A stretch of 64,000 bases of DNA from Acinetobacter suaedae (GCF_008630915.1 NZ_CP043909.1:1984001-2048000); one strand, 5' to 3'. Counted from the first letter of the stretch, positions 17,751 through 28,998 are shown. A program made the numbers and translations. Notes: a model not told the origin generated them from the sequence alone.

Positions 17751-18221
17751 TTATTGATATATTCGTCCATTATGCTTTAACCAACCATCGATATGTTTTC
17801 TTCTTGGATCGTGATGCGTCCAGTGGATCACCCCACCTTTATCGTTGTACTCATATACGCCATAAAACTCTACGCTATCACCTTTTTTCAGTTGATCTAC
17901 CCTAGGTGCCAAGTCGATATTATGTGCAATTAATAGCGTCAAACCATTCTCCAGTTGAAGGATCATTCGTTGATGCCTAGAGCCATCGTTATCATCAGGA
18001 AGAATCGTCTTCACAGTTCCTTGTGAACGCACTTGAAGTTTGCTTCGTTGCTGCTGAAAGGCTTGCATGATCTTGGCTTGATCATCGACACCATGTTGCT
18101 CAACTGATGAGGAAACCTCTCCACGTTGTGCACTATTTTGCTTAAGATCCAAACCAACATAAGCAAATACCAGTAACGCAATGACAATCAATAAGATCCA
18201 ATTATTTTTTTGAGTTTTCAT
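17751..18221 (-). CDS. DUF3465-family membrane-anchored protein
   Basis: 156 residues from the ATG at 18221, chosen because an AAGG ribosome site precedes it. A transmembrane anchor (about residues 8-24) is followed by a charged linker and a C-terminal DUF3465 domain (about 60-156) with the family motifs HQRMILQLENG, LLIAHNIDLAPR and GGVIHWTHHDP. The domain looks like a small OB-type barrel with conserved histidines; its function is not known. It lies just beyond the sthA terminator, so it probably has its own promoter. Confidence 0.85.
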   Translation of the reverse strand: MKTQKNNWILLIVIALLVFAYVGLDLKQNSAQRGEVSSSVEQHGVDDQAKIMQAFQQQRSKLQVRSQGTVKTILPDDNDGSRHQRMILQLENGLTLLIAHNIDLAPRVDQLKKGDSVEFYGVYEYNDKGGVIHWTHHDPRRKHIDGWLKHNGRIYQ

Positions 18222-18247
18222 TCTTACCTTTCTTTCGTTCACAATGT

Positions 18248-18278
18248 AAAAATGCCAATCAAGTTGATTGGCATTTTT
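18248..18278 (-). terminator. Terminator of sthA
   Basis: AAAAATGCCAATC and GATTGGCATTTTT form a perfect 13-bp stem with a 5-nt loop just beyond the sthA stop codon. It can work in both directions. Confidence 0.9.
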
Positions 18279-18302
18279 ATAATATCAGACAATATCCTTC
18301 AC

Positions 18303-19718
18303 TTAGAATAAACGATTGATTCCATTTAAGGCAGCCACACGATAAGCTTCTGCCATCGTTGGATAGTTAAAAGTTGTTTCAACAAAATACTTCAAGGTAT
18401 TGTTTGGACTATGCATCACAACCTGACCAATGTGAATAATCTCAGCGGCATTATTACCAAAACAGTGAATACCCAACACTTCTAGGGTATCGCGATGGAA
18501 TAAAATCTTTAACTCTCCAACCGTATCCCCTGTAATTTGTGCACGAGCCAAATGACGGAAAGAAGCTTGACCAACTTCGTATGGGATTCTTTCTTCAGTC
18601 AGTTCCTGTTCAGTTTTACCGATCGAAGAAATTTCTGGAATGGTATAAATGCCAGTTGGTACATCTTTAATTGGTTTAACATTTTTCTCACCAACCATAT
18701 TTGCACCCGCACAACGCCCTTGGTCATAGGCTGCCGATGCGAGTGACGGCCAACCAATTACATCACCTGCTGCAAAAATATTTTCAACTTCCGTCTGATA
18801 CTGATCATTTACCATCAACTGACCACGGCTATTCGGTACTAAGCCAACATTTTCCAAACCTAAACCGTCAGTATTACCCGAACGTCCATTACACCACAGG
18901 ATCGCATCTGCTTTAATTTTCTTACCACTGAGCAAATGCAAAACCACATGATCATCAAAGGTTTCTAAACGATCAATTTGCTCATTATGACGAATCAACA
19001 CCCCCTGTTCACGCAAGTGATAGGACAATGCATCTGCAATTTCATCATCTAAATAACTGAGTAATTTTTGTTGTGTATTAATCAAATCAACCTTATGGTC
19101 TAGACCAATAAAGATAGATGCATACTCACAACCAATTACACCCGCACCATAAATGATAATTTTTTGGATCGTGTAATCAAGATCTAAAATCTTATCTGAA
19201 TCAAAGACACGTGGATGATTGAAATCTAGTCCTTGCGGTTGATATGGACGACTACCTGTAGCAATCACGATCTGTTTACAAATAATGGTTTCTTTAATGC
19301 CTTCCTGACCAAAAATCAAAACTGTATTTTTATCTTGGATATATGCACGACCATGAAAAACTTCAATTTTATTGCGATCGTAAAAACGGGTATGTGTATC
19401 AACTTGTTGTTGAATGACTTTGTGTGCATTACGTAATACCTGTTTCATGGTGAATTGCTTCCATTCACCTACTTTTTGAAACATTGGATCACGCTGATAA
19501 CGAATAATACTCGAGACAGTTTGTCGTAATGCTTTACTTGGAATCGTACCAACATGTGCACAATTACCACCAAGTTGATCACGAACATCAACAATTGCTA
19601 CACGTCTACCTGCTTTAGCTAGCTTCATTGCCGCGCCTTCACCAGCTGGGCCAGAACCGAGAATTACTGCATCATATTTGACAATATTCCCACCAACGAC
19701 CTCTTTCTTACGTGGCAT
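18303..19718 (-). CDS. sthA: Soluble pyridine nucleotide transhydrogenase
   Basis: 471 residues from the ATG at 19718, chosen for its AAGGAG site; the open frame extends 78 bp upstream without homology. It has the FAD motif [11 protein letters not shown], the NAD motif [15 protein letters not shown] and the C-terminal dimer interface. The usual redox pair of lipoamide dehydrogenases (CxxxxC) is reduced to GGNCAHVGT, with Thr in place of the second Cys, as expected for SthA. It equilibrates NADPH and NADH in the cytosol. Confidence 0.93.
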   Translation of the reverse strand: MPRKKEVVGGNIVKYDAVILGSGPAGEGAAMKLAKAGRRVAIVDVRDQLGGNCAHVGTIPSKALRQTVSSIIRYQRDPMFQKVGEWKQFTMKQVLRNAHKVIQQQVDTHTRFYDRNKIEVFHGRAYIQDKNTVLIFGQEGIKETIICKQIVIATGSRPYQPQGLDFNHPRVFDSDKILDLDYTIQKIIIYGAGVIGCEYASIFIGLDHKVDLINTQQKLLSYLDDEIADALSYHLREQGVLIRHNEQIDRLETFDDHVVLHLLSGKKIKADAILWCNGRSGNTDGLGLENVGLVPNSRGQLMVNDQYQTEVENIFAAGDVIGWPSLASAAYDQGRCAGANMVGEKNVKPIKDVPTGIYTIPEISSIGKTEQELTEERIPYEVGQASFRHLARAQITGDTVGELKILFHRDTLEVLGIHCFGNNAAEIIHIGQVVMHSPNNTLKYFVETTFNYPTMAEAYRVAALNGINRLF

Positions 19719-19907
19719 TAAAAGCTCCTTTGATTTCTCGCTGCGTATTTCTAAATATATGATAACTAATATGCGTTGAATTGATATATTTCTCAATCGT
19801 ATATTTTATATATAGACATTTTTAAAATGAATACCTATTTAGTCCTATCTCACAGCAAATTTGACTATAATAACAAAAGATTTGAAATCAAAGGTCGTAG
19901 AAAAGAT

Positions 19908-20921
19908 ATGTCTGAACACCGTAAACCTGAACAGGGTCAAAAACTTCGTGGCGCAGAAAAAGTCGCAAGAATTCCTGTAAAAGTTATCCCTACGGTTGAA
20001 GTGCCTCGCAAGCCAGACTGGATTCGCGTCAAAATGACAGCACCAGACGAAGTTCAGCGCATCAAAACAACCCTACGTTCGCAAAAACTTCATACCGTTT
20101 GTGAAGAAGCAGCCTGCCCTAACCTACCAGAATGTTTTGGTGGGGGTACTGCTACGTTCATGATTATGGGTGACATTTGTACTCGTCGTTGTCCATTTTG
20201 TGACGTTGCACATGGTCGACCAAATGCACTTGACCCTGATGAACCACGCCACATGGCAGAAACAATTTCCAATCTTGGTTTAAAATATGCCGTAATTACA
20301 TCTGTGGATCGTGACGATCTTCTAGATGGCGGTGCTCAACACTTTGTTGATTGTATCAAAGAAGCCCGTGCTTTGAGTCCAAATACTTTATTGGAAATTT
20401 TAGTTCCTGATTTCCGTGGTCGTATGGATATCGCCTTACGTATCATGACTGAATGCCCACCTGATGTTTTCAATCACAATATTGAAACTGTTCCGCGTTT
20501 ATATAAAGCAATGCGTCCAGGTTCAGACTATCAACATTCTTTAAATCTTTTGAAAATGTTTAAAGAATACTGCCCTGATGTACCGACTAAATGTGGCTTA
20601 ATGGTTGGTATTGGTGAGACAGAAGAAGAAGTGATTTCTTTACTGGATGACCTTCGTGCTCATGATGTAGATTACGTAACAATTGGTCAATATCTACAAC
20701 CATCTAAGCAACATGCACCAATCGACCGCTTTGTCACACCAGAAGAATTCGAGCGTTATGCAGAACATGGTCGTAAACTCGGTTTCAGAAATATCTGGTC
20801 TGCACCAATGGTTCGTTCAAGCTACTTTGCTGATCGCCAATATCATGGTGAGCCTGTACCAGCAGTACGCCGCAAAGTAGATCCTGCTAAAAAGATCTCA
20901 GTACAAACTGTAGAAGCTTAA
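19908..20921 (+). CDS. lipA: Lipoyl synthase
   Basis: 337 residues from the ATG at 19908; the frame runs 81 bp further up, but the family starts here. It has the auxiliary-cluster cysteines in [12 protein letters not shown] and the radical-SAM cluster CTRRCPFC, then the C-terminal RSSY serine that ligates the auxiliary cluster. LipA inserts two sulfur atoms into protein-bound octanoyl chains to make lipoyl groups. It is divergent from sthA. lipB is not adjacent. Confidence 0.97.
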   Translation: MSEHRKPEQGQKLRGAEKVARIPVKVIPTVEVPRKPDWIRVKMTAPDEVQRIKTTLRSQKLHTVCEEAACPNLPECFGGGTATFMIMGDICTRRCPFCDVAHGRPNALDPDEPRHMAETISNLGLKYAVITSVDRDDLLDGGAQHFVDCIKEARALSPNTLLEILVPDFRGRMDIALRIMTECPPDVFNHNIETVPRLYKAMRPGSDYQHSLNLLKMFKEYCPDVPTKCGLMVGIGETEEEVISLLDDLRAHDVDYVTIGQYLQPSKQHAPIDRFVTPEEFERYAEHGRKLGFRNIWSAPMVRSSYFADRQYHGEPVPAVRRKVDPAKKISVQTVEA

Positions 20922-20974
20922 AGATATGAATGAATGGACGCAGCAAAACTGCGTCCTACATTTTTAGCTAATTA

Positions 20975-21217
20975 CTATTTAGTCTGATCAAATATTTCTG
21001 GTGTTGCCCATTCACTACAACATAACCATTGTTCGGGAACCTCTGCTACAGCATCTAGCGTTGCCTCAATATCCCAGCAATGTTCCCACCCTCCAGTACT
21101 ATAATCCACAACATTAACCGAATCTTTCCATTTTTCTAGCCAAGCCCCCACCTGATCGACATCATCTGATGAATCAGCATCCATTACAAAAATGGTAATT
21201 CTTTTCATGTTATCCAT
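20975..21217 (-). CDS. Small acidic Trp-rich protein, unknown
   Basis: 80 residues, no signal or membrane segment, acidic, with five tryptophans and two adjacent cysteines (WLCCSEW). I recognise no family. The first ATG has an AGGAG site about 11 bp upstream; a second ATG three codons later is possible. It converges with lipA. The N-terminal half (KRITIFVMDADS ... WLEKWKDSVNVVDYS) may form a small alpha/beta fold, which is speculation. Confidence 0.6.
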   Translation of the reverse strand: MDNMKRITIFVMDADSSDDVDQVGAWLEKWKDSVNVVDYSTGGWEHCWDIEATLDAVAEVPEQWLCCSEWATPEIFDQTK

Positions 21218-21321
21218 ATAAGATAAGCTCCTATTTTTATTTTTTCATACAAATATTATTTACCACATTCAGCTGGAATCAATTCATAAGGTTTTCATAA
21301 CATTTCACACTCTTTTTACAT

Positions 21322-21350
21322 AAAAAAAGGAGCAACTTAATGCTCCTTTT
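21322..21350 (-). terminator. Terminator after the FabH-like gene
   Basis: AAAAGGAGCA and TGCTCCTTTT pair around a 6-nt loop, with an A run on the left that becomes the U tract for the minus-strand gene. Confidence 0.85.
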
Positions 21351-21371
21351 GGTTTTGATCAATTTAACATT

Positions 21372-22478
21372 TTATGCAATATGCTTCTGCACAACAATTG
21401 AGCCGACTGAATAGCCTGCTCCAAATGAAGAAATGACCGCATATTCGCCATTACCGACCTGCGCACCTGTACGATGCATCGCAATAATTACCCCTGCAGA
21501 AGAAGTATTGGCAAACTCATCCAAGATAATCGGTGCACGTTCTAAATCAGCATCTTTACCAACAACGAGTTTTAAAATTAGCTCGTTCATATTGGCATTC
21601 GCTTGGTGCAACCAAAAACGTTTAACTTGTTCAGGTGTTAACTGCAACTTATCTAATTGTGCCGTAATGATTTTTGCAACAAGTGGACAAACTTCCTTAA
21701 ATACTTTGCGCCCATCTTGACGGAACAATTTATCATCGACAACCGCATCTTCACTACGGTTTAAGAAACCAAAATTATTTCGGATATTATTTGAGAATTG
21801 AGTAAACAAATGAATATCTAAAATTTCATAGCCAGATTTAGTTTCAGTTTCTTCGATAATTGAAGCTGTCGCAACATCACCAAAAATAAAGTGTGCATCA
21901 CGTGTACGATAATCTAAATGGCCTGATGTAATCTCAACATTCAGCAATAAAACACGGCGAGCACCACATTTCACTGCATCATAAGCTTGCTTTAAACCAA
22001 AGGTTGCGGCAGAACACGCCACATTCATATCATAAGCATAACCTTTGATACCCAATGCAGACTGAATTTCAATTGCAACAGCTGGATATGCACGTTGCAT
22101 ATTTGAGCACGCCAAGATTACAACATCGATATCTTCAGCCGTAACACCAGCATTTTCCATCGCTTGTTTTGCAGCAATGACACCCCACTCAGCTTGAAGT
22201 GAAAGCTCTTCATTACTACGCTCTTTTAAGCGAGGACGTAAACGCGTTGGATCAAGAATACCTGATTTCTCAACCACATAACGACGTTTAATGCCTGATG
22301 CTTTTTCGATAAATTCAGGACTTGAGCCGCGTAATTCTTCTAGCTCGCCTGCTGCAATTTTCTCAGCATTGTCTTGATTGTACTGTTCTACATAAGCATT
22401 TAAACTTTCAACCAACTCTTCATTGGAAATAGACTCAGTTGGGTGGAACAAACCTGTACCTGTTATACGGATGCCCAT
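21372..22478 (-). CDS. Beta-ketoacyl-ACP synthase III, long FabH-type
   Basis: 368 residues, about 50 longer than E. coli FabH. The catalytic triad is intact: Cys in [10 protein letters not shown], His in WLHQANANM and Asn in FANTSSAG. The extra length is mostly an N-terminal insertion (about residues 25-85, charged). FabH-type enzymes start fatty acid chains by condensing an acyl-CoA with malonyl-ACP; long forms of this type in Pseudomonas accept medium-chain acyl-CoA, so a shunt from beta-oxidation is possible here. It lies 46 bp downstream of hrpA in the same direction. Confidence 0.88.
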   Translation of the reverse strand: MGIRITGTGLFHPTESISNEELVESLNAYVEQYNQDNAEKIAAGELEELRGSSPEFIEKASGIKRRYVVEKSGILDPTRLRPRLKERSNEELSLQAEWGVIAAKQAMENAGVTAEDIDVVILACSNMQRAYPAVAIEIQSALGIKGYAYDMNVACSAATFGLKQAYDAVKCGARRVLLLNVEITSGHLDYRTRDAHFIFGDVATASIIEETETKSGYEILDIHLFTQFSNNIRNNFGFLNRSEDAVVDDKLFRQDGRKVFKEVCPLVAKIITAQLDKLQLTPEQVKRFWLHQANANMNELILKLVVGKDADLERAPIILDEFANTSSAGVIIAMHRTGAQVGNGEYAVISSFGAGYSVGSIVVQKHIA

Positions 22479-22524
22479 GTAAAACTCCTGTAAAGAATGG
22501 TTCTAACTTTCATTATTGCTCAGT

Positions 22525-25500
22525 TTAACCGATTGCTAATCGATCCCATAGTTTTTGTAATCTAGTTGGTGAAATTGGCATCTTTGTTTTCATTGGTTGA
22601 GAAAACAAAGAAATTCTCAATTCCTCTAACATCAAATACATTTCTTTGATTTTGGGATCATTTTTAAATTTAAATACTCTGTCCATCCATGGATCGACAT
22701 CATCAATTGCCGCAAGGTCACGTTGTAGATTATTTGGCAAACGATCTAAACGCAATAGCAACGCTTTTAAATAACGCGGATATTCCTGCCAAATTTCACT
22801 ATGTTTACTATAAACAAAGTCTGCTAATGACATTAAATCTAATTGATCCTCAATATCATCGATACTTCGGCCAAAGATTCCTTGATCTAGCACCAGCAGC
22901 TCTCGACGAATCTTCTGCCATTGAGTAAAAATTTCAGTGATATCACTTAAAACTTTCTGACCATTGATTAAAAAATGCTTCTTTACGTCAATCAATAACA
23001 CATCAAATTCTTGTGCATTTTTAGGTAACGATTTAATTGAAACCTGCAAAGTCGCATAGACTAGCATTTGTTCGAGTTTAGCCCGTTCGCCTAATGGTGA
23101 ATATGCCAATGCCAATGGCTTAGAAATTTGCTTTTTAAGTTGACGAATTAAATCACCTAATTGCATATGGATCAGTCGAATCACCCCTTCACGATGCTGT
23201 TTTACAGCTTCATTTTGATCATTAAAGGTTTGAATCACCACACCAGACTGATCTTTGTTTTCTAATTCAGCAAATGATTTACTTGGAACAAGCGCTTGAT
23301 ATTGCTTGACAATAACGCCAGTAACCTTTTGTGAAGCCTCAAAAATAAAATGTTCAGGAAAAGTTTGGAATTCCCCTTGTTGTTGCTTCACAGGACGGTG
23401 AGTTTCAACTCGACAACGTGCTTTTAATTCATCCAGATCGCGACCTTGTGCAATCAACTTACCTTTTTCATCGATCACTTTGATAAAAGGAACAAGATAT
23501 TGATCAATTCGTTCAAATGAGAAATCTTTTTCTGTAATCTGCTCACCTCGTAAAGCAAAAGCGAGGTAATTAAATAGGTGCTCACGTAGATGTACAGCAT
23601 CAACACCTTGTATCAGTTTTTTTGCTGTATCGGGAATTGGGACTAGATTACGGCGTTTATCTTTAGGTAATGCTTTTAATAAAGCTTCGATTAAATCTTG
23701 ACGCCAGCCAGGAATCCCCCATGACCATTGCTTTTCATCCACTTGTGACAATGCTTGCACAGGAATTTTGACCGTAGCCCCATCTTCATCATGACTTGGA
23801 TCAAAACGATAACTTGCTGCTAAACGCAATTGCCCGTTGTGCAAATAATCTGGAAATTGTTGCGTTGTTGGACGATCACTCATCCAGAGGGCATCATCCT
23901 CAACAAACAAATAACGGGGATTTTTTGCTTCTACCGTCGCTCGCCAATCTTCAAAACTATGTCGACTCGCCACTTCAACTGGTACACGTTCTGCATAAAA
24001 TTGATAAATCGTTTCTTCATCGACCACTAAATCACGGCGGCGTAATTTATCCTCAACTCGCTCCACTTCTTCAAGTTTAAGCAAGTTATGTTTTAAAAAT
24101 GCAGGTGTAATGCCTAAATTGCCAGTCGTGAGTGCATCACGCAGGAAGATTTCATGTGCAGCTGCCTGATCAACTTTCTCAAAGTTCACTAGACGTTTAG
24201 GTTCGATAATCAGACCGAATAAGGAAATTTGAGCATAGGCATTTACTATGCCACCTTTTTTTGACCAATGCGGCTCAAAATAGTGATATTTCAATAGGTC
24301 TCGAGCAGCCAACAAGATCCATTCTGGATCTATTTTCGCCAAGGTACGCAGATAAACTTGGGATGTTTCTACCATCTCAAATGCCATCACCCACGCTGTA
24401 TTAGTTTTATGTAATGTGCTGGCTGGGAAAACTTTGGCTTTTTGCTGACGAACAGCCATAAAGGTATTACGTTCATCAGTTTTATTGGCAATAAATGAAA
24501 GTAAACCCGTTAATAATGCACGATGTAGGTTTTCATAATTTGCACCCTTTTCATTAAAACTAAGTTTTAAACCTTCGGCTAATTCAACCAACTGCTGATG
24601 GGTTTGTTTCCATTCTCGCAAACGTAACCAACTCAAGAAATGTTGACGTGCAAACTGACGACGTTTATTTTCAGATTGAGCATCAGGACTGGTTTGTAAG
24701 GTATTCCACAGTTTTAAATAAAATAAAAAGTCAGAATCCGCTTCTTTGAATAAAGCATGCTTTTGATCTGCCTGCATTTGTTTATCTGCAGGTCTCTCAC
24801 GAGGATCTTGAATAGCAAGTGCACTGACAATAATCAAGGTTTCTTTCAGTACACCAAAATGAGCACCACCGATAATCATCCGTGCTAAACGTGGATCAAT
24901 CGGCATACGCGCCATCATTTGGCCCACTTTAGTTAAATCATTCTTACGTTCGTTTAATGCACCTAACTCAATAAGCAACTTACGGCCATCATTCACCAAA
25001 CGGAAATCAGGTGGCTCGATAAAATCAAAATCTTCCAAACTACCTAAACCGAGGCTTTGCATTTGCAAAATAACCGAAGCCAAATTGGTTCGTTTAATTT
25101 CTGGCTCTGTAAATTCGGGACGGCTTAAAAAGTCTTCTTCGCTATATAGACGAATACACACACCCGCTGCTATACGACCACAACGTCCTTTACGTTGATT
25201 GGCTGCTGCTTGTGAAATCGCTTCAATTGGCAAGCGCTGAACACGCGATCGATAGTTATAACGTGAGATACGCGCAAATCCACTATCAATCACATAGCGA
25301 ATATTTGGAACAGTCAATGCAGTCTCAGCAACGTTAGTCGCGATAATAATACGGCGACCTTTACCACCAGGATTAAAGATCTTTTGTTGTTCGGCGAGTG
25401 CCAAACGTGCATACAAAGGCAATACCTCTGTATGACGTGGTCCATATTTTTGCAAGGTTTCTTGTAATTCGCGAATTTCTTGCTCTGTACTAGCAAAAAT

Positions 25501-26379
25501 CAAAATATCTGCATGTTCAGGATGCCCTTTTGCTTCAGCATCAGCAAAACACTCTTCAACCGCCTGAACAACGGCTCTAGGCAGATTTTCTTCAAAGTCA
25601 TCGAACTCATCATCATCACTACCGATAATACTCAACTCTGAAATCGGACGATAACGCACTTCAACAGGATAACTTCGCCCTTCAACTTCAAAAATTGGCG
25701 CATTATTAAAGTATTGACTAAAACGATTTACGTCTAAGGTTGCAGACGTAACAATCACCTTTAAATCTGGACGCTTCGGTAATAATTGCTTGAGATAACC
25801 CATGATAAAGTCAATATTGAGTGAGCGTTCATGTGCTTCATCAATAATGATGGTATCGTATTTTGATAAGAATCGATCATTGGTCAATTCTGCTAACAGG
25901 ATACCGTCAGTCATTAACCGAACGATCGAGTCCTGCGAACCTTGCTCATTAAAGCGGACCTTAAAACCAATTGACTCACCAAGCTTCTCACCCACCTCTT
26001 CGGCGATACGCTGAGAAACACTACGCGCCGCCAAACGACGTGGTTGTGTATGTCCGATCATACCTGTCAGCCCCCGACCTGCAAGCATTGCAATTTGAGG
26101 AAGCTGTGTGGTTTTTCCTGAACCAGTTTCACCCGCCACAATGATCACTTGATGCTTCTGAATGGCTTCAATTAAACGATCTGCATATTGCGTAACAGGT
26201 AAATCTTGATTGAGCTTGATCGTAGGTAATCGAGCTAGACGTTGTTTGACTTTATGATTGGACTGTTCAAAAAGCTTTTTGATTTCTGCTGTTTCTGTTT
26301 TCTTATCCTTGCGCAGTCGATTTAAACGGTGACGGTCACGTGCCATAACCAATTGATCTACATTTAAATGACTCTGCAC
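22525..26379 (-). CDS. hrpA: ATP-dependent RNA helicase HrpA
   Basis: 1284 residues, close to the E. coli length. DEAH-box motifs are intact: GETGSGKTTQLPQ (about 83-95), DEAHERSLN, TSATLD, and the motif VI region QRKGRCGRIAAG. The helicase core is followed by the HA2/OB-fold region and the long C-terminal DUF3418 domain of HrpA proteins. HrpA remodels mRNA and rescues stalled or collided ribosomes in E. coli. Being monocistronic or leading into the FabH-type gene are both possible. Confidence 0.96.
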   Translation of the reverse strand: MQSHLNVDQLVMARDRHRLNRLRKDKKTETAEIKKLFEQSNHKVKQRLARLPTIKLNQDLPVTQYADRLIEAIQKHQVIIVAGETGSGKTTQLPQIAMLAGRGLTGMIGHTQPRRLAARSVSQRIAEEVGEKLGESIGFKVRFNEQGSQDSIVRLMTDGILLAELTNDRFLSKYDTIIIDEAHERSLNIDFIMGYLKQLLPKRPDLKVIVTSATLDVNRFSQYFNNAPIFEVEGRSYPVEVRYRPISELSIIGSDDDEFDDFEENLPRAVVQAVEECFADAEAKGHPEHADILIFASTEQEIRELQETLQKYGPRHTEVLPLYARLALAEQQKIFNPGGKGRRIIIATNVAETALTVPNIRYVIDSGFARISRYNYRSRVQRLPIEAISQAAANQRKGRCGRIAAGVCIRLYSEEDFLSRPEFTEPEIKRTNLASVILQMQSLGLGSLEDFDFIEPPDFRLVNDGRKLLIELGALNERKNDLTKVGQMMARMPIDPRLARMIIGGAHFGVLKETLIIVSALAIQDPRERPADKQMQADQKHALFKEADSDFLFYLKLWNTLQTSPDAQSENKRRQFARQHFLSWLRLREWKQTHQQLVELAEGLKLSFNEKGANYENLHRALLTGLLSFIANKTDERNTFMAVRQQKAKVFPASTLHKTNTAWVMAFEMVETSQVYLRTLAKIDPEWILLAARDLLKYHYFEPHWSKKGGIVNAYAQISLFGLIIEPKRLVNFEKVDQAAAHEIFLRDALTTGNLGITPAFLKHNLLKLEEVERVEDKLRRRDLVVDEETIYQFYAERVPVEVASRHSFEDWRATVEAKNPRYLFVEDDALWMSDRPTTQQFPDYLHNGQLRLAASYRFDPSHDEDGATVKIPVQALSQVDEKQWSWGIPGWRQDLIEALLKALPKDKRRNLVPIPDTAKKLIQGVDAVHLREHLFNYLAFALRGEQITEKDFSFERIDQYLVPFIKVIDEKGKLIAQGRDLDELKARCRVETHRPVKQQQGEFQTFPEHFIFEASQKVTGVIVKQYQALVPSKSFAELENKDQSGVVIQTFNDQNEAVKQHREGVIRLIHMQLGDLIRQLKKQISKPLALAYSPLGERAKLEQMLVYATLQVSIKSLPKNAQEFDVLLIDVKKHFLINGQKVLSDITEIFTQWQKIRRELLVLDQGIFGRSIDDIEDQLDLMSLADFVYSKHSEIWQEYPRYLKALLLRLDRLPNNLQRDLAAIDDVDPWMDRVFKFKNDPKIKEMYLMLEELRISLFSQPMKTKMPISPTRLQKLWDRLAIG

Positions 26380-26440
26380 TGAACAGCTTTCCTAAAAAAC
26401 AAAATAGTCGGCTATTTTACGCGTTAAAGCCTTACTATGC

Positions 26441-26478
26441 AAAGAAACCACAGCAATCTATGGATGATATTGCTGTGG
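26441..26478 (-). terminator. Probable terminator of the fatty acid hydroxylase-type gene
   Basis: CCACAGCAAT and ATTGCTGTGG form a 10-bp stem; on the minus strand a T-rich stretch (TTTCTTT) follows. It lies between the desaturase-type gene and hrpA. Confidence 0.65.
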
Positions 26479-26492
26479 CTCTCGTTTCGTTT

Positions 26493-27653
26493 TTATGATT
26501 TAGATGAGGAGTTAAAGTGATTACGTAATCGTTTTACGTACTTTTTAAAGGGCCAAGTAAATTGCTTCACAAAGCTATTGGGGATCTTATATCCTACCGT
26601 GCCATATACACTCGCCAAGTGATTCGGCATATACACACTCTTAAAAATAACATCATATACAGGAATAAATGCGGCATAGTTTTTATCAATTGCTGGTTTT
26701 TCTGATGAATGATGCCAGTGATGAAACTCAGGTGTCGCAATAATCCAACGTAGATATGGAAAACGAAAGCGTACATTTGAGTGAATGAATATCGCATGAA
26801 AAGAAATAAAAATGAGATAAGCAAAGACTGCTGATGTATGAAAACCAAGTAAAAAAATGGGTAAAGTCGCAATAAAGCGCGTCATTAACACTTCAACCAC
26901 ATGCAAACGTGAAGAAGCTAGCCAATCCATATATTCAGTAGAATGATGAATTGCATGAAAGCGCCAAAGGAAATCGATCTCGTGCATCGCTCGATGCAAC
27001 CAATACACCACAAAATCTACAACAATCAACAACTCAATAAACTGTAACCAAATCGGCTGAGCTTGTACATAAGGAACGATTGGATTATTTGGTAGATGTG
27101 TAATCCAATACTGAATCGGCATGACTGTCAAAAATGTAAAAAGCTGAATTCCGATGTGACTAAACATGAAATATTTCATATCTGTCACCCACCCTACACG
27201 TAGAATTTTTTGTTCAGGGTTTTTGGCAAAAAAACCTTCTAGTGGAATGAAAACAAGCGCTAAAATTACAAGCGTTAAGATAAAATAATCAATGCCAGCA
27301 TAAAATGGCAAACTTGGTAGTGTGGGTGCTTCAATCAAACCACACCCTAAAACCGCAGCAACTAAAGCAAAGCAAAGACCGTAAAAACCATAACGATTTT
27401 GACGAACAATTGAACTGAATACACCAAACCCTACACTGATAATGATTGCTAACATTAAGCTAAAATAGAAAACATCATAATATTGTGTATAAAAAGGACG
27501 AAGTTCAGGCATGGTCAGTACAGTTGGAAACAAAAAACACAATGCACCGAATATGCTTAACATCCCCAAAGATACCGAAATAAAGGCACTAATTTTCCCC
27601 AACCCAGCATTGAGTTCTAAATTCTCAAATTTTGCTCTTAATTGATCAGTCAT
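26493..27653 (-). CDS. Sterol desaturase/fatty acid hydroxylase-superfamily membrane protein
   Basis: 386 residues from the ATG at 27653 (a GTG 42 bp upstream is possible; neither start has a clear ribosome site). It has six or more hydrophobic segments and the histidine boxes of the superfamily: HRAMHE, HAIHHS and EFHHWHHS, which bind a di-iron centre. Family members hydroxylate or desaturate lipids in the membrane. The substrate is unknown; bacteria usually lack sterols, so a lipid or fatty acid derivative is more likely. Confidence 0.85.
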   Translation of the reverse strand: MTDQLRAKFENLELNAGLGKISAFISVSLGMLSIFGALCFLFPTVLTMPELRPFYTQYYDVFYFSLMLAIIISVGFGVFSSIVRQNRYGFYGLCFALVAAVLGCGLIEAPTLPSLPFYAGIDYFILTLVILALVFIPLEGFFAKNPEQKILRVGWVTDMKYFMFSHIGIQLFTFLTVMPIQYWITHLPNNPIVPYVQAQPIWLQFIELLIVVDFVVYWLHRAMHEIDFLWRFHAIHHSTEYMDWLASSRLHVVEVLMTRFIATLPIFLLGFHTSAVFAYLIFISFHAIFIHSNVRFRFPYLRWIIATPEFHHWHHSSEKPAIDKNYAAFIPVYDVIFKSVYMPNHLASVYGTVGYKIPNSFVKQFTWPFKKYVKRLRNHFNSSSKS

Positions 27654-27999
27654 TGTTAAAATTAAATCGCTATATATACGAGCAACTTGGCTCACAGCTT
27701 AAATTATAGTCTAGAAATTAAACATTTTTATAATTTTTTCAATTCTACCCTTGAATTTTGATGACAGAAACTGCATGTTGTCTAACACATTAATTTTAAC
27801 TGTCCTGTCATCTAGTCGTCATGAATTTGGCGTCAAATCAGGATAAATTTGGGGAAAAATATGGATTTAAGTCGAATTATTCAATTTTCCGATTTTAGTC
27901 ATGTAAAAATACTATTTCCCCAATAATGAAAAATTATTTATTCTACACCTCGTAAACAAGTTCCTAGTTTAAAGATAAACCTCAATCATGGAGACAATG

Positions 28000-28563
28000 A
28001 TGAGCTTAATTAATACTGAAGTTAAACCATTTAAAGCAACTGCATACCATCACGGTCAATTTGTTGAAGTTACAGAAGCAGATCTTAAAGGTAAATGGTC
28101 TGTAGTATTCTTCTACCCAGCAGACTTCACTTTTGTTTGCCCAACTGAATTAGAAGATTTGGCTGACAACTATGCAGAATTCCAAAAACTAGGTGTTGAA
28201 ATTTACGGTGTTTCTACTGACACTCACTTCACGCACAAAGCATGGCACGATACTTCTGAAGCGATCAAAAAAATCCAATACCCATTAATCGGCGATCCAA
28301 CTTGGACTCTTTCTAAAAACTTTGACGTTTTAATCGAGTCTGCTGGTCTTGCTGATCGTGGTACATTCGTTATCGATCCAGAAGGTAAAATCCAAATCGT
28401 TGAAATCAACGCTGGTGGTATCGGTCGTGATGCAAACGAATTGCTTCGCAAAGTAAAAGCTGCTCAATACGTTCACTCTCACCCAGGTGAAGTTTGCCCA
28501 GCTAAATGGAAAGAAGGTGAAGCGACTCTTGCTCCATCTATCGACTTAGTTGGTAAAATCTAA
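28000..28563 (+). CDS. ahpC: Alkyl hydroperoxide reductase subunit C
   Basis: 187 residues from the ATG at 28000, the same length as E. coli AhpC; upstream in-frame ATGs at 27988 and 27997 overlap the ribosome site GGAG. The peroxidatic cysteine is Cys47 in FVCPTE and the resolving cysteine is in EVCPAKW near residue 166. This typical two-Cys peroxiredoxin reduces hydrogen and organic peroxides and is recycled by AhpF, encoded about 4.5 kb downstream rather than adjacent. Confidence 0.97.
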   Translation: MSLINTEVKPFKATAYHHGQFVEVTEADLKGKWSVVFFYPADFTFVCPTELEDLADNYAEFQKLGVEIYGVSTDTHFTHKAWHDTSEAIKKIQYPLIGDPTWTLSKNFDVLIESAGLADRGTFVIDPEGKIQIVEINAGGIGRDANELLRKVKAAQYVHSHPGEVCPAKWKEGEATLAPSIDLVGKI

Positions 28564-28588
28564 TTCATTAGATTAAACACATAAGTCT

Positions 28589-28618
28589 GAAACCACCCTT
28601 TTGGGTGGTTTCTTTTTT
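28589..28618 (+). terminator. Terminator of ahpC
   Basis: GAAACCACCC and GGGTGGTTTC form a perfect 10-bp stem with a TTTT loop, followed by a T run. Confidence 0.9.
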
Positions 28619-28782
28619 AATACGATGACATTATTAAATTATTAACAATTCTTATACTTATATCTTCATAGCAAAGTTCATTTATCAATTGTCAGATGCT
28701 TACACTTGGAGTACTGTCAAATTATGGAATCAAGAGTTTTTATATATGTAACAAATGATCAAAACTGTATGGGGGCAAATAG

Positions 28783-28998
28783 ATGAAAAAAACTGTTATT
28801 GTAACCTCTTGGAAATATGATGTTTCTACGCGTTATTTGAAAATTTTTTATAACAATGGCTCTGGTGAGCTTTACCACCCTGTTCCTGAATTTATCTATA
28901 ATAATTTACTCCGTTCTACAGATAAAACCGCATTTGTCCACAAGTATCTCGAATTTGATCTGCATTTTAAACGGCTCTGTATTTCAGCTTCGCCATAA
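28783..28998 (+). CDS. KTSC-domain small protein
   Basis: 71 residues. The pattern of a short beta-rich domain (SWKYD ... LKIFYNNGSGELYHPVPEFIYNNLLRS) and the final ... FVHKYLEFDL matches the KTSC domain, a small fold of unknown function also found fused to nucleic-acid enzymes. A GGGGG ribosome site sits 8 bp upstream of the ATG. It lies between ahpC and the alkane hydroxylase gene and has its own terminator. No further function can be given. Confidence 0.75.
   Translation: MKKTVIVTSWKYDVSTRYLKIFYNNGSGELYHPVPEFIYNNLLRSTDKTAFVHKYLEFDLHFKRLCISASP

Noticed and set aside
18303..19718. Dihydrolipoamide dehydrogenase for the sthA gene
   Set aside because: The second redox cysteine is replaced by Thr, which fits SthA rather than lipoamide dehydrogenase.
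27849..27923. TTGGGGAAA and TTTCCCCAA inverted pair upstream of ahpC
   Set aside because: Arms are 9 bp with a long spacer and no regulator is suggested; could be chance.
28724..28786. 20-codon ORF just upstream of the KTSC gene, overlapping its start by ATGA
   Set aside because: The putative ribosome site is 12 bp away, too far, and the KTSC gene has its own good site. Likely chance.
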